Made by a program: the position numbers and the translations under genes. From the NCBI GenBank assembly GCA_963667315.1, contig OY763325.1, positions 558,001 to 622,000 of the forward strand: a stretch of 64,000 bases of DNA, written 5' to 3'. This DNA comes from DAINPP01 sp963667315 (GTDB taxonomy: Bacteria > Thermotogota > Thermotogae > MWEM01). Below are positions 23,588 through 32,152 of the stretch, piece by piece (position 1 is the first letter of the stretch; each line of letters starts with the position of its first letter). Below the pieces are notes generated by a model. The model did not search any database, was not told the DNA's origin, and saw nothing but the letters and a program-made list of their open reading frames with translations.

Positions 23588-26227
23588 ATGTCCAAGAAAT
23601 GGGTTTATTACTTTGGAAAAACAAAGTCTGAAGGAGATTCTTCAATGAAGGAAATCCTCGGAGGAAAGGGTGCAAACCTCGCTGAAATGATCAACATAGG
23701 GATTCCTGTACCACCGGGATACACAATATCCACAGAAGTATGTAAGTATTACTTTGACAACAATAACACATACCCAGAGGTATTAAAAGCTCAGGTAGAA
23801 GAAGCAATGGAATTGCTTGAAAAGGATACAGGAAAGAAATTCGGAGACAAGAACGACCCACTTCTCGTATCAGTAAGATCAGGTGCAGCCGTATCCATGC
23901 CTGGTATGATGGATACAGTTCTCAATTTGGGGCTCAATGATGAGACTGTTGCCGCTATGGCAGAAAATTCAGGGAATCCAAGATTTGCTTATGATTCCTA
24001 CAGAAGATTCATGCAGATGTTTGGAGACGTTTCACTTGGCTTACCACATGCTAAATTTGAAGCTGCTCTTGACAAAGTAAAAGAAGAAAAAGGCGTTAAA
24101 AACGATACAGATCTTGATACAGAAGACTTGAAAAAGGTTATCGAACTCTACAAGGCTGTATATGCAGAAGAAGGGAAAGCTTTCCCACAGGATCCTGTTG
24201 AACAGCTTTGGGCTGCAACTGATGCTGTTTTCGGTAGCTGGATGAACGAAAGAGCTATCAAGTACAGAGCACTTAACGGAATCGGAGAGGGCACGCTTCT
24301 CGGAACAGCCGTTAACGTTGTTGCCATGGCCTACGGTAATATGGGTGATGATAGCGGTACTGGTGTTGCTTTCACCAGAAACCCATCTACAGGAGAAAAC
24401 AAGTACTACGGAGAATACCTCCACAACGCACAGGGTGAAGACGTTGTTGCCGGAATCAGAACACCGCTTGAACTGGAAGCTATGAAAAATGAATGGCCGG
24501 AAGTTTACGATGAACTTCTCGCAGTATTCGACAAACTTGAAAAACATTACAAAGATATGCAGGACGTAGAATTCACCATAGAAAAAGGAAAACTTTATCT
24601 TCTTCAGACAAGAAATGCAAAGAGAACAGCTGCTGCAGCAGTTAAAGTTGCCGTAGACATGGTTGAAGAAGGTATGATTGATAAGAAGACAGCCGTTATG
24701 AGAGTCACACCTGAACAGGTTGAAAGAATGCTTCATCCTGCATTTATTGCAGAGGAAAAGGCTGCCGCTGAAGTCCTCACAAAGGCCCTTCCAGCATCCC
24801 CAGGCGCCGCATGTGGCCAGGCCGTATTCCATTCAAAGACAGCTGAAGAATGGGCAAAGCAGGGCAAAAAGGTTATCCTCGTAAGACTCGAAACATCCCC
24901 TGAAGATATTGGTGGTATGGATGCAGCTGAAGGTGTTCTCACCGCAAGAGGCGGAATGACATCACACGCCGCTGTTGTTGCTAGAGGAATGGGAGAACCT
25001 GCTGTTTGTGGGGCAGAAGAAATTGATGTTAGCGAAGAACTCAAGCAGTTCAAGGTAGCCGGAAAGGTTATCAAAGAAGGAGACTGGATCTCCATCGATG
25101 GTTCAACCGGAGAACTTATGCTCGGAAAGATCGCTGCCGTTAAACCTGAAGGACTTGTTGGAGACGTAGCAAAGATCCTCGAATGGGCTGACGAATTCAA
25201 GAGACTTGGCGTCAGAACAAATGCAGATACACCTAAAGATGCCGGTGTTGCTGTTCAGTTCGGAGCTACAGGAATCGGACTCTGCCGAACGGAACATATG
25301 TTCTTCGAAGCTGACAGAATCCCTATCGTTAGAAGAATGATCGTTTCAAGAGAACTTGAAAGCAGACAGAAGGCGCTTGACGAACTCGAACCTATCCAGA
25401 AGCAGGACTTCTACGGAATTCTCAAGGCTATGGACAACATGACTGTTACCATCAGATTTATTGACCCACCCCTTCACGAATTTATTCCACAGGAAAAAGA
25501 CGCACAGGAAAAGCTCGCTGCTGATCTCGGCATCACAATGGAAGAACTCATGTCAATTGTTGCAGAACTTCATGAATTCAACCCGATGCTCGGACACAGA
25601 GGTGTCAGACTTTCCATCACGTATCCCGAGATCGCCGTTATGCAGACAAGAGCCGTTATCGCCGCTGCCATCGATCTTAAGAAGGAAGGACTCAATCCTA
25701 AACCGGAGATCATGATTCCTCTCGTAGGTCTTGAAGCAGAACTTAAGACGCTTAGAGAAATCGTTACAAGAGAAGCCGACAAGCTTATCGCAGAAGCCGG
25801 AATCGAACTTGAATACCATGTCGGTACAATGATTGAAGTTCCAAGAGGAGCGCTCACAGCTGACCAGGTAGCGAAGCATGCTGATTTCTTCTCCTTCGGA
25901 ACAAACGACTTGACACAGATGACATTCGGATTCAGTAGAGATGACGCCGGAAAATTCATCAACGATTATCTTGACAAGGGAATCTTCAAGAACGATCCAT
26001 TCAAACAGCTGGACAGGGAAGGTGTCGGACAGCTTGTTAGAATGGCTGCCGAAAAGGGAAGAGCAACAAATCCTGACCTTCACTTGGGAATCTGTGGAGA
26101 ACACGGCGGAGATCCTTACTCAATCGAATTCTGTCACCTGGTAGGACTCGACTATGTCAGTTGTTCACCATACAGAGTTCCTGTTGCAAGACTTGCCGCT
26201 GCACAGGCTGCAATCAACAACGGATAA
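23588..26227 (+). CDS. ppdK: Pyruvate, phosphate dikinase
   Basis: 879 residues, the family's usual length. ATG at 23588 with AAGGAGG. The N-terminal ATP-grasp part (about 1-350) contains KEILGGKGANLAEM. The central phosphohistidine domain has GGMTSHAAVVARGMG with catalytic His460. The C-terminal PEP/pyruvate TIM barrel has FGTNDLTQMTFG and the catalytic-Cys motif GICGEHGGDP (Cys836). It interconverts PEP, AMP and PPi with pyruvate, ATP and Pi; in fermenters it acts in PPi-linked glycolysis. Codon choice is noticeably biased (many CTC, GCC and AGA codons), consistent with high expression. Own promoter and terminator; no regulator gene adjacent. Confidence 0.98.
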   Translation: MSKKWVYYFGKTKSEGDSSMKEILGGKGANLAEMINIGIPVPPGYTISTEVCKYYFDNNNTYPEVLKAQVEEAMELLEKDTGKKFGDKNDPLLVSVRSGAAVSMPGMMDTVLNLGLNDETVAAMAENSGNPRFAYDSYRRFMQMFGDVSLGLPHAKFEAALDKVKEEKGVKNDTDLDTEDLKKVIELYKAVYAEEGKAFPQDPVEQLWAATDAVFGSWMNERAIKYRALNGIGEGTLLGTAVNVVAMAYGNMGDDSGTGVAFTRNPSTGENKYYGEYLHNAQGEDVVAGIRTPLELEAMKNEWPEVYDELLAVFDKLEKHYKDMQDVEFTIEKGKLYLLQTRNAKRTAAAAVKVAVDMVEEGMIDKKTAVMRVTPEQVERMLHPAFIAEEKAAAEVLTKALPASPGAACGQAVFHSKTAEEWAKQGKKVILVRLETSPEDIGGMDAAEGVLTARGGMTSHAAVVARGMGEPAVCGAEEIDVSEELKQFKVAGKVIKEGDWISIDGSTGELMLGKIAAVKPEGLVGDVAKILEWADEFKRLGVRTNADTPKDAGVAVQFGATGIGLCRTEHMFFEADRIPIVRRMIVSRELESRQKALDELEPIQKQDFYGILKAMDNMTVTIRFIDPPLHEFIPQEKDAQEKLAADLGITMEELMSIVAELHEFNPMLGHRGVRLSITYPEIAVMQTRAVIAAAIDLKKEGLNPKPEIMIPLVGLEAELKTLREIVTREADKLIAEAGIELEYHVGTMIEVPRGALTADQVAKHADFFSFGTNDLTQMTFGFSRDDAGKFINDYLDKGIFKNDPFKQLDREGVGQLVRMAAEKGRATNPDLHLGICGEHGGDPYSIEFCHLVGLDYVSCSPYRVPVARLAAAQAAINNG

Positions 26228-26242
26228 TTTATTTTCGATAAA

Positions 26243-26277
26243 AAAAGAGGTGCCCTTTTTTGGGCACCTTCTTTTTT
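26243..26277 (+). terminator. Intrinsic terminator of ppdK
   Basis: GGTGCCC pairs with GGGCACC across a T6 loop, with a T run after it. On the other strand its edge reaches the stop codon of the 26276-26389 small gene, so it may end that transcript too. Confidence 0.9.
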
Positions 26278-26389
26278 ATCCAAATCTCTCATTATACCAG
26301 TAAAAATTATCCTTAGCTTTTTCTATTGTCTCATCGATATCTATTAATTTTCTTTTTTCGTGCTTGTGAAAAAAAGAATGAAGCTTCAT
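26276..26389 (-). CDS. Small protein of a tandem family, member 3 (37 aa)
   Basis: ATG at 26389 has GAGGTGA upstream at ideal spacing. The product begins MKLHSFFHKHEK and ends IEKAKDNFYWYNERFG. It shares with the next two genes the C-terminal pattern I-x-x-x-K-x-x-[FI]-[YF]-W followed by about five residues. Charged and amphipathic, no signal peptide, no Cys. The stop lies inside the edge of the ppdK terminator. Function unknown. Confidence 0.65.
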   Translation of the reverse strand: MKLHSFFHKHEKRKLIDIDETIEKAKDNFYWYNERFG

Positions 26390-26405
26390 AAAGATCACCT
26401 CACTG

Positions 26406-26519
26406 TCAATGCAACATATGGATCATCCAATAGATGTCCTCTTTTGAATATGCAATTTCTTCATTCATGTTTTTTAAAATATTTGATTCTATGTTTTTCT
26501 TGAATTTGAAATCTTTCAT
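26406..26519 (-). CDS. Small protein of a tandem family, member 2 (37 aa)
   Basis: ATG at 26519 with GGGGATGA upstream. The product starts MKDFKFKKNIES and ends EEIAYSKEDIYWMIHMLH. It lies 14 bases after member 1 and 16 before member 3. The shared C-terminal motif and near-identical length argue that it is a real gene rather than a chance frame. Function unknown. Confidence 0.65.
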   Translation of the reverse strand: MKDFKFKKNIESNILKNMNEEIAYSKEDIYWMIHMLH

Positions 26520-26533
26520 AAAATCATCCCCAA

Positions 26534-26644
26534 TCAATGTAAACCGTTTATACTCCAAAAAAATCTTCTTTTTTCCTCTTCAATGATAGTATCCAAATTT
26601 ATCAATTTTCCATTCTTCATCATATAATTTCTTTTTTTATTCAT
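26534..26644 (-). CDS. Small protein of a tandem family, member 1 (36 aa)
   Basis: ATG at 26644 with GAGGTGATTGAT upstream, so the longer in-frame opening to 26749 is not needed. The product starts MNKKRNYMMKNGK and ends IEEEKRRFFWSINGLH. First of three small genes downstream of the diguanylate cyclase (73 bases away). A TATATA-rich stretch upstream could hold a promoter. A peptide regulator or signalling role is conceivable but unsupported. Confidence 0.65.
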   Translation of the reverse strand: MNKKRNYMMKNGKLINLDTIIEEEKRRFFWSINGLH

Positions 26645-26717
26645 ATCAATCACCTCACTAATCTTTAGACGAGTTGTATATATAAAATATTTCGAGGGAT
26701 ATATATAAATAACTTTA

Positions 26718-28319
26718 TTACCTCTGCTTTTTTTTGTTTTTGAATTCATACATTCTGTTATCTGCTATTTTTATAATTGTTTCAATATCACTTTCTTCTT
26801 TACAGTGAACTGAGCAGATTCCATAACTAATGGAAATATTTAGGTCATCATGAAGTTCTTTTCCTTTTTGCAGTAATACGGAGTTGATTCTATTCATTAT
26901 TATTTTTGATTTTTCCTCTGAAATATTTACAAATGCTACGGCAAATTCATCTCCACCGATTCTTGAAACGTAATCGGTACTTCTTGTGAATGCTTCAAGC
27001 GTTTTGCCTATAAGATACAAGGCTTTATCACCAATGTTGTGGCCAAATCTATCATTGATTGTTTTTAAATTATCCATATCGATAAACACGATTGACCAGG
27101 GGAATATATCATTATCAATAAGATATTGAATTCTCTTATAAAAAGACCTTCGGTTCTCAACACCTGTTAACTCATCCTGAGAAGCCAGCAGTTCCAATTT
27201 ATCCTTTGTAATTTCAAGCTTTTTATTTATTCTGATCTGATCTTCAAACATATTTTTTATTTTATGCGCCATTATTTTAAAGGCGTTACCAAGTTCTTCG
27301 GTTTCCCTGAAGTCGTTATGTTTATCAAGGTCTCCCAAACCACTTTTAGGATTGTTTTCAAATTCATATAATCGATTAATGATCCTTTTCAGATTTAAAA
27401 CCAATTTTTTAGAAAAACCAAAATTAATCAATAAATTCAGTAAAAAGATTGCGATAATAAAAATGTTGAAAAAAGTGACATATCTGTTTTTCAAGTTATG
27501 AAGTTTAGAGAAATCTAATATTATTTTAGTTCTTAATAGGGGAGATGAAAATAAGCTGGGAATAACAGGGTTTTGAGTACTGATATAGATTGTATAGATA
27601 TTATCACCGGAGTTTTTCAAAATAGGTTCACTGTTGTCTCCAAGAGATTTAAAGAGATTCTGATCTAACATATTTAAGTTTGTTGATTCAAAAAGAGGTG
27701 TATAGTCAGAAGAATAAAAATCAATTGTTTTGATATACTTTGAATGATTTATCAATTCAGCTATATTTTTGTTGAATTCAAGGCTAAAATCATCATTTGA
27801 AATCAGTTCCATTTCCAGTATCTGCTCATCAGGTAGTTTATAATAGGCTAATATTTTGGGTTCGCCAGTGTTTGTGTTATTAAATAGTTCATCAATAATT
27901 ATACTTACAGAATCCTCCTGTAAGAGTTTGTTTTTTGATTCGTTGTCAAAATCGATAAGAGGTTCTATACGCCAATTAATAGTGAATTCGGATAAATTTT
28001 CTTTTAAGCGTACATTATTTAGAATATCGTTAATTATCGCTTCTGTTAAAAGATCGTTCTGATCAAGGTATTCTGTTATACAGTTGAATGCTTGATCTAA
28101 TCTCAAATGATAAGAATATTGAAGATTGATTAGTGAATTACTCCAATTTTCCCGGAAAGAAACCGTGTTATCTGCGAAGGTTTTGGCGATCGGTTCAACA
28201 ATAGCTGTTTCAAAAGCGGTGTCTATAAATAAATTTGAGAAAAAAAGAAATGCAATAATAAGTATTATTGTGATAAAGACTTGTCTTTTTAAAACAATCT
28301 GTAAAAAACTTTTTTTCAA
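26718..28319 (-). CDS. Membrane-bound diguanylate cyclase (GGDEF)
   Basis: 533 residues. The start is a TTG at 28319 with caGGAGG upstream. One membrane helix near the N-terminus, an extracytoplasmic sensor region (about 40-285), a second helix (about 290-312), a HAMP-like linker and a GGDEF domain. The active site RIGGDEF is intact (455-459), and an RxxD product-inhibition site (RSTD) sits exactly five residues before it. It should make c-di-GMP in response to an external signal. The sensor domain family is not recognised. The cluster at 1-14236 encodes an MshEN-like domain that could respond to this messenger. Confidence 0.93.
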   Translation of the reverse strand: MKKSFLQIVLKRQVFITIILIIAFLFFSNLFIDTAFETAIVEPIAKTFADNTVSFRENWSNSLINLQYSYHLRLDQAFNCITEYLDQNDLLTEAIINDILNNVRLKENLSEFTINWRIEPLIDFDNESKNKLLQEDSVSIIIDELFNNTNTGEPKILAYYKLPDEQILEMELISNDDFSLEFNKNIAELINHSKYIKTIDFYSSDYTPLFESTNLNMLDQNLFKSLGDNSEPILKNSGDNIYTIYISTQNPVIPSLFSSPLLRTKIILDFSKLHNLKNRYVTFFNIFIIAIFLLNLLINFGFSKKLVLNLKRIINRLYEFENNPKSGLGDLDKHNDFRETEELGNAFKIMAHKIKNMFEDQIRINKKLEITKDKLELLASQDELTGVENRRSFYKRIQYLIDNDIFPWSIVFIDMDNLKTINDRFGHNIGDKALYLIGKTLEAFTRSTDYVSRIGGDEFAVAFVNISEEKSKIIMNRINSVLLQKGKELHDDLNISISYGICSVHCKEESDIETIIKIADNRMYEFKNKKKQR

Positions 28320-28389
28320 AAAATACCTCCTGTTTAATACAGAAATCAGTTGGTTTCAAAATTATAGCATAAAAAAGTTAAATAAAATA

Positions 28390-28422
28390 AAAAAAGACGA
28401 ATTTAAAATTCGTCTTTTTTTA
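28390..28422 (-). terminator. Terminator after the RHH-like gene
   Basis: GACGAAT pairs with ATTCGTC across TTAAA, extended by A5 and T runs. It separates the 30630-28436 operon from the diguanylate cyclase gene. Confidence 0.85.
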
Positions 28423-28435
28423 TAAGATGATGGAA

Positions 28436-28687
28436 TTATACCGGGCTTTTTCTTCTTAAATAATCAATAACCGCTTCATTTGTAAATTCTTGTACTGTTT
28501 TCCCTTCGATTTTTGCAAGTTCCTTTAAAACAGCCCAGTCTTTTTCGTTTAAGTCCAGTTTTATCATCATCACTTTACCCTTAGTGACATCCTGAACCCA
28601 ATCGTTAACCTCTCTCAAATTATCTTTCAGTTCTTTATTGACAAAATGTTTTATATCTTCTTCAATATTTTGATAGTTTTTTTTCAT
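28436..28687 (-). CDS. Small RHH-like protein
   Basis: 83 residues, ATG at 28687 with AGGTGA. The N-terminal half is a charged helix. The C-terminal half (MIKLDLNEKDWAVLKELAK, then EFTNEAVIDYLRR) has the strand-helix-helix pattern of ribbon-helix-helix DNA-binding proteins. It follows the DUF4097 gene by 11 bases and ends the operon. A repressor or a protein-protein adaptor are both possible. Confidence 0.6.
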   Translation of the reverse strand: MKKNYQNIEEDIKHFVNKELKDNLREVNDWVQDVTKGKVMMIKLDLNEKDWAVLKELAKIEGKTVQEFTNEAVIDYLRRKSPV

Positions 28688-28698
28688 ATAATCACCTG

Positions 28699-30024
28699 TT
28701 ATTGATCAGATTCTTTTTCCAGTTTTATTGTTTTTTTGAAAACATATGGTTCTTTGCCATTTCCAAGTTCAGGATCTGTATTTATTGATACATCTTCAGT
28801 AATTATTTTTGTTTTTTTAGGATCTATTTGCGGTTCAGAGACTTTTGTTTTAGATTCAGGGATAACCTTGGGTTCATGGAGTACGGTATCTTCATCCTTC
28901 AAATTTTCCTTTTTGATATACTGCAAATCCTCCATGAAGTTTTCAATTTCAGAATCTGAATATTCCAGAATCTTTAACATTTCCTTGGCTTCATCTTCAG
29001 TGATGATTCCCTGTGAACAGGAAAACACAATTCTTTCGGCATCAGGATCATGTTTACTCTTTTCTTCTTTCGGTTCCTCGCGTGTTCCATACTCATTTTT
29101 GACACCATAATTATCCGTTTTTATCACAAGATCTCCGGAAACGGTCTTTGCAGAAATCTTCCCTTCTTGTCCTTCACCGAATAAATAATGTCCCTTACTT
29201 CTTCTGATGGGGTCTCTCTTTTTAAAAATAGCTTCACCAGATACTGTATTGAAATCAATTTCAATATCAAGAGGACTTGTCAAGACATTAATATCTCCGC
29301 TTACGGTTCTTGTTTCCCAATCTGCTTTGTTATTAATGTTTTTAATCATGATATCTCCGCTGACAGCTGTTAATTTTGCGTTTTCAGGGATATTTTTAAC
29401 AGCTATATCTCCGCTGACATTGTTGCCTGAAATGAATTTTGTATTTTTGGAGATATTTTCAATTTTTATGTCACCGGATTTTGATGTACAGATAATCTCT
29501 TCAGAATCAATATCATTAATGCCAATGTCTCCACTGATTGACGTGAAGGAAGATTTTTTTTCATTTGAAACATTGAGAGACTTCACATCACCGGATTTTG
29601 TACTGATTATTAATGCCTTTGTGATAGAATTTGAATTGAAGAGGTCTCCTGATGTACTCGTTATCTTCATTTTTTTGACTTCCATATTACTCGTATTGAT
29701 AGCCCCTGACACTGTGTTGATTAATACTTTTTCCAATCTGTTTTTTGGGATTTTTAATTTTGCTTTATATAGATTCCCAAACGATGTTGATATAGTGATC
29801 CCCAGAAATTTCACGATATTACTTTTATCATCAAATCGTATGATTAACTTTCTGTCATTCTTAACAATTTCAACATCACTGGATTCTCTTTCCCAAATAG
29901 CATCCCATGAGACGTAATCCTGAGATTCTACTCCCTCAATTTCAAAATCCCCACCAACAGTGCTGATAATTATTTCATCAATATTATTAATATCTGTGCG
30001 ACCATTTTTTTGATAAAACGACAT
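28699..30024 (-). CDS. DUF4097-family beta-helical protein (YvlB-like)
   Basis: 441 residues. ATG at 30024 with AAGGAGG. Residues about 10-310 contain ten turns marked by SGD or SG motifs about 20-25 residues apart (SGDLFNS, SGDIGIN, SGDIKIE, SGDINVL and so on), a right-handed beta-helix typical of DUF4097. A charged linker leads to a C-terminal helical segment (GIITEDEAKEMLKILEYSD) like the short domain in YvlB. No signal peptide. In Firmicutes such genes sit with DUF2089 and small membrane proteins and respond to envelope stress; the same neighbours occur here. Confidence 0.85.
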   Translation of the reverse strand: MSFYQKNGRTDINNIDEIIISTVGGDFEIEGVESQDYVSWDAIWERESSDVEIVKNDRKLIIRFDDKSNIVKFLGITISTSFGNLYKAKLKIPKNRLEKVLINTVSGAINTSNMEVKKMKITSTSGDLFNSNSITKALIISTKSGDVKSLNVSNEKKSSFTSISGDIGINDIDSEEIICTSKSGDIKIENISKNTKFISGNNVSGDIAVKNIPENAKLTAVSGDIMIKNINNKADWETRTVSGDINVLTSPLDIEIDFNTVSGEAIFKKRDPIRRSKGHYLFGEGQEGKISAKTVSGDLVIKTDNYGVKNEYGTREEPKEEKSKHDPDAERIVFSCSQGIITEDEAKEMLKILEYSDSEIENFMEDLQYIKKENLKDEDTVLHEPKVIPESKTKVSEPQIDPKKTKIITEDVSINTDPELGNGKEPYVFKKTIKLEKESDQ

Positions 30025-30043
30025 TTAACACTTCCTCCTTTCG

Positions 30044-30253
30044 CTATAAAATCAAAGTTTTTAACAACCAGACAAGACCGGCTATTGCCAATATTATAAT
30101 TATAATCGGTAAAAATACGGTGAATATACCCGCTAATATAACAACAACAGCTGCAATTGCAATAACGGCAATAACGATACCTATTAAAGCCGGTAAGAAC
30201 TTAAATGCAAGAATAATTAAAAATATTGCTCCAAAAATGGATAGAATTGTCAT
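30044..30253 (-). CDS. Small membrane protein
   Basis: 69 residues made almost wholly of two long hydrophobic segments (about 2-47 and 49-68) rich in Ile, Val and Ala. ATG at 30253 overlaps the DUF2089 gene stop. Probably an inner-membrane anchor or sensor partner of the DUF4097/DUF2089 system. No family recognised. Confidence 0.75.
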   Translation of the reverse strand: MTILSIFGAIFLIILAFKFLPALIGIVIAVIAIAAVVVILAGIFTVFLPIIIIILAIAGLVWLLKTLIL

Positions 30254-30630
30254 TTTTTATCTCCTTTTTTTATTGCTCTGAGCATTTCCATTGCTTCTTT
30301 TGAACTTATCTCTCCGGTTTCCAGCATGTCTAAAATTTTTTGAGATTCTGTTCGTTCGGGTTGAGCGCCTTCAAACCCCATAGCTCTGACTATATTTTCC
30401 AATCTGTTTCTTGCTGTGGGGTATGAAATTTCCAATTCTTTTTGAACTTCAGATAGATTTCCTCTATTTTTTAGAAAAATTTTGACAAAAAAAAGCTGAT
30501 CCTCTGATAAACGGAACAATTCATCTAATTCAAATTTACCACTGATTGATGTCCCGCAATTACTACAACTATATTCAGAAATATGCAATTGATTATTACA
30601 AGCAGGGCATTTTGTTAAAGTCTTCCTCAT
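30250..30630 (-). CDS. DUF2089-family zinc-ribbon regulator
   Basis: 126 residues from the ATG at 30630 with AAGGTGA; an upstream GTG at 30639 lacks a site. A zinc ribbon (CPAC, later CSNC) is followed by a helical DNA-binding-like core (LRLSEDQLFFVKIFL-type, NLSEVQKELEISYPTARNRLENIV) and a C-terminal helix like that at the end of the DUF4097 protein (MLETGEISSKEAMEMLR). First gene of the operon, directly behind a consensus promoter, so likely its autoregulator. Confidence 0.88.
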   Translation of the reverse strand: MRKTLTKCPACNNQLHISEYSCSNCGTSISGKFELDELFRLSEDQLFFVKIFLKNRGNLSEVQKELEISYPTARNRLENIVRAMGFEGAQPERTESQKILDMLETGEISSKEAMEMLRAIKKGDKK

Positions 30631-30660
30631 TTCAATCACCTTCTTTCATTTTATAAGTTC

Positions 30661-30689
30661 ATTATACAAGAAAAATGCAGATATGTCAA
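30661..30689 (-). promoter_or_regulatory. Consensus sigma-70 promoter of the DUF2089/DUF4097 operon
   Basis: Minus-strand TTGACA (30684-30689), a 17-base spacer and TATAAT (30661-30666), both perfect hexamers, 30 bases before the start codon. AT-rich near-palindromic sequence lies just upstream and could be an operator. Confidence 0.88.
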
Positions 30690-30772
30690 GTAGAATATTA
30701 AATATATTGATATTAACATTAATAATATTAAAGAAGCTGAGAAAGATTTGCAAAAAAAGAAAGAAAATATAG

Positions 30773-30804
30773 AAAATGGGTGGCGAAATATCGCCACCCA
30801 TTTT
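30773..30804 (-). terminator. Terminator of the solute-binding protein gene
   Basis: A perfect 14-base stem (30773-30786 with 30791-30804) and a 4-base loop, ending in T4 on both strands. Confidence 0.92.
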
Positions 30805-30822
30805 ATCTAACTATGGAGAATA

Positions 30823-32079
30823 TTATTCAGAAAGATATTTGTAGATTTCTTTTTCTACCCATTCAAGGCCTTCATCAATTGTCCATTTGTCGTACATAAT
30901 ATTCGCGAACATGTCTCCAACAGCATATCTAATTTCATTCCATGTAGCCGGTTTAGGATCTGCATATCCATCTTTAATGAACTGAACAGGAACAGCAGCC
31001 TTAGGATCAAGTTTGGTAAAAGTCTTCCATTCGGCTGTTTCAAGTGCGCTTTTTCTTACCGGAAGATAACCTGTTTTCATTGACCAGTACGTTGTAACTT
31101 TAGGATCTACAAGGAACTTCATGAATTTCCAGGCAGCTTCTTTTTCTGCATCTGAAGCTGATGCAAACATGACAACATCTGTTCCTGCAAATGGTGGCTG
31201 GAATGTTTTTCCGGAAGGAATTGCAGTCCAATTCCAATCATGAACCCCTTTACAGGAGGAATCGACATAAGACTTTGAAGCGATAGTTCCTACGTAGAAG
31301 CAAATCTTTTCTTCTCCGAATGGTCCGTTTTCGTATCCACCTTCAACCATTGCATAATTGTTATCTTTTAATCCCTTAAGCATTTCAATTATTTTTCTCG
31401 TTGTTTCATTGTTGATTGTTACTTCATATTCTCCATCTTCATCTTCTACAACTATATATGTATCTTCGTTGAGCATGAACATTGAGAGTGTATCTACTGT
31501 AGGTCTGATATACATTCCGTATCTTTCTACTTCACCATTTTCATCAAATACGGTGAGCGCTTTTGCCGTTTCAACAAGTTCTTCCATATTTGTTGGAGGT
31601 TCAATAGCTTCAAGGTCAAAAATATCTGTATTGTAATACATAACATAGATACTTTTGTTGAATGGAAGTGCGTAATAAGTATCTCCCCAAGTTACCATTT
31701 CATGAAATACAGCATAGATATCGTTCATTTCTTCTTCTGATAAACCGTTTACAGGATCATCGATGAACTGGTTAAGTGGTTCAACAACATCACTCTGAAG
31801 GAGTTTTGAAGTCCAGTTTCCATATGCCTGTGAAAGAACCGGTAATGTATCGCTTTGTACGCTGGCGAGTAATTTCTGATTCAAAGCACCATAATTTCCA
31901 ATATAAACAGGCTTGATAACGATATCAGGATTCTGACTGTTGAACATATCAACGATTTCCTGGACAGCTTCTCCCTGTCCGCCACCCATTGCATGCCAGA
32001 ATTCAACTTCGACCGGTGCTGCTAATGCGACTGCCGCAAAAAGTACAACCATGAAACTAAAAAACAGTGTTTTTTTCAT
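30823..32079 (-). CDS. Family-1 extracellular solute-binding protein (sugar/glycerol-phosphate type)
   Basis: 418 residues, ATG at 32079 with GGAGG. A Sec signal ends VALAA with no lipobox. The mature protein begins VEVEFWHAMGGGQGEAV and contains FNSQNPDIVIKPVYIGNY, ALPFNKSIYVMYYN and WKFMKFLVDP, typical of UgpB/MalE-like proteins. It would capture a sugar or sugar phosphate in the periplasm. No matching permease or ATPase is next to it; the genes on both sides belong to other systems, so it must use membrane parts encoded elsewhere. Confidence 0.93.
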   Translation of the reverse strand: MKKTLFFSFMVVLFAAVALAAPVEVEFWHAMGGGQGEAVQEIVDMFNSQNPDIVIKPVYIGNYGALNQKLLASVQSDTLPVLSQAYGNWTSKLLQSDVVEPLNQFIDDPVNGLSEEEMNDIYAVFHEMVTWGDTYYALPFNKSIYVMYYNTDIFDLEAIEPPTNMEELVETAKALTVFDENGEVERYGMYIRPTVDTLSMFMLNEDTYIVVEDEDGEYEVTINNETTRKIIEMLKGLKDNNYAMVEGGYENGPFGEEKICFYVGTIASKSYVDSSCKGVHDWNWTAIPSGKTFQPPFAGTDVVMFASASDAEKEAAWKFMKFLVDPKVTTYWSMKTGYLPVRKSALETAEWKTFTKLDPKAAVPVQFIKDGYADPKPATWNEIRYAVGDMFANIMYDKWTIDEGLEWVEKEIYKYLSE

Positions 32080-32152
32080 TTAAAACCCTCCTTAAAATAG
32101 TAAGATGATTAAATAACAGATACAATAAATCACGATTAAAACATATATAGAA

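Noticed and set aside
24041..26104. Several long minus-strand open frames inside ppdK
   Set aside because: They are antisense to a highly conserved enzyme, have Cys- and Ser-rich low-complexity products and no ribosome sites.
26534..26749. 71-residue version of the first small gene
   Set aside because: The upstream part has no ribosome site and overlaps the cyclase gene end; the internal ATG at 26644 has an ideal GAGGTGAT site and gives a length matching its two neighbours.
28699..30024. Repeated SGD codons looked like a tandem DNA repeat
   Set aside because: The repeats are at protein level, irregular in spacing and with varied codons: turns of a beta-helix, not a DNA repeat or CRISPR array.
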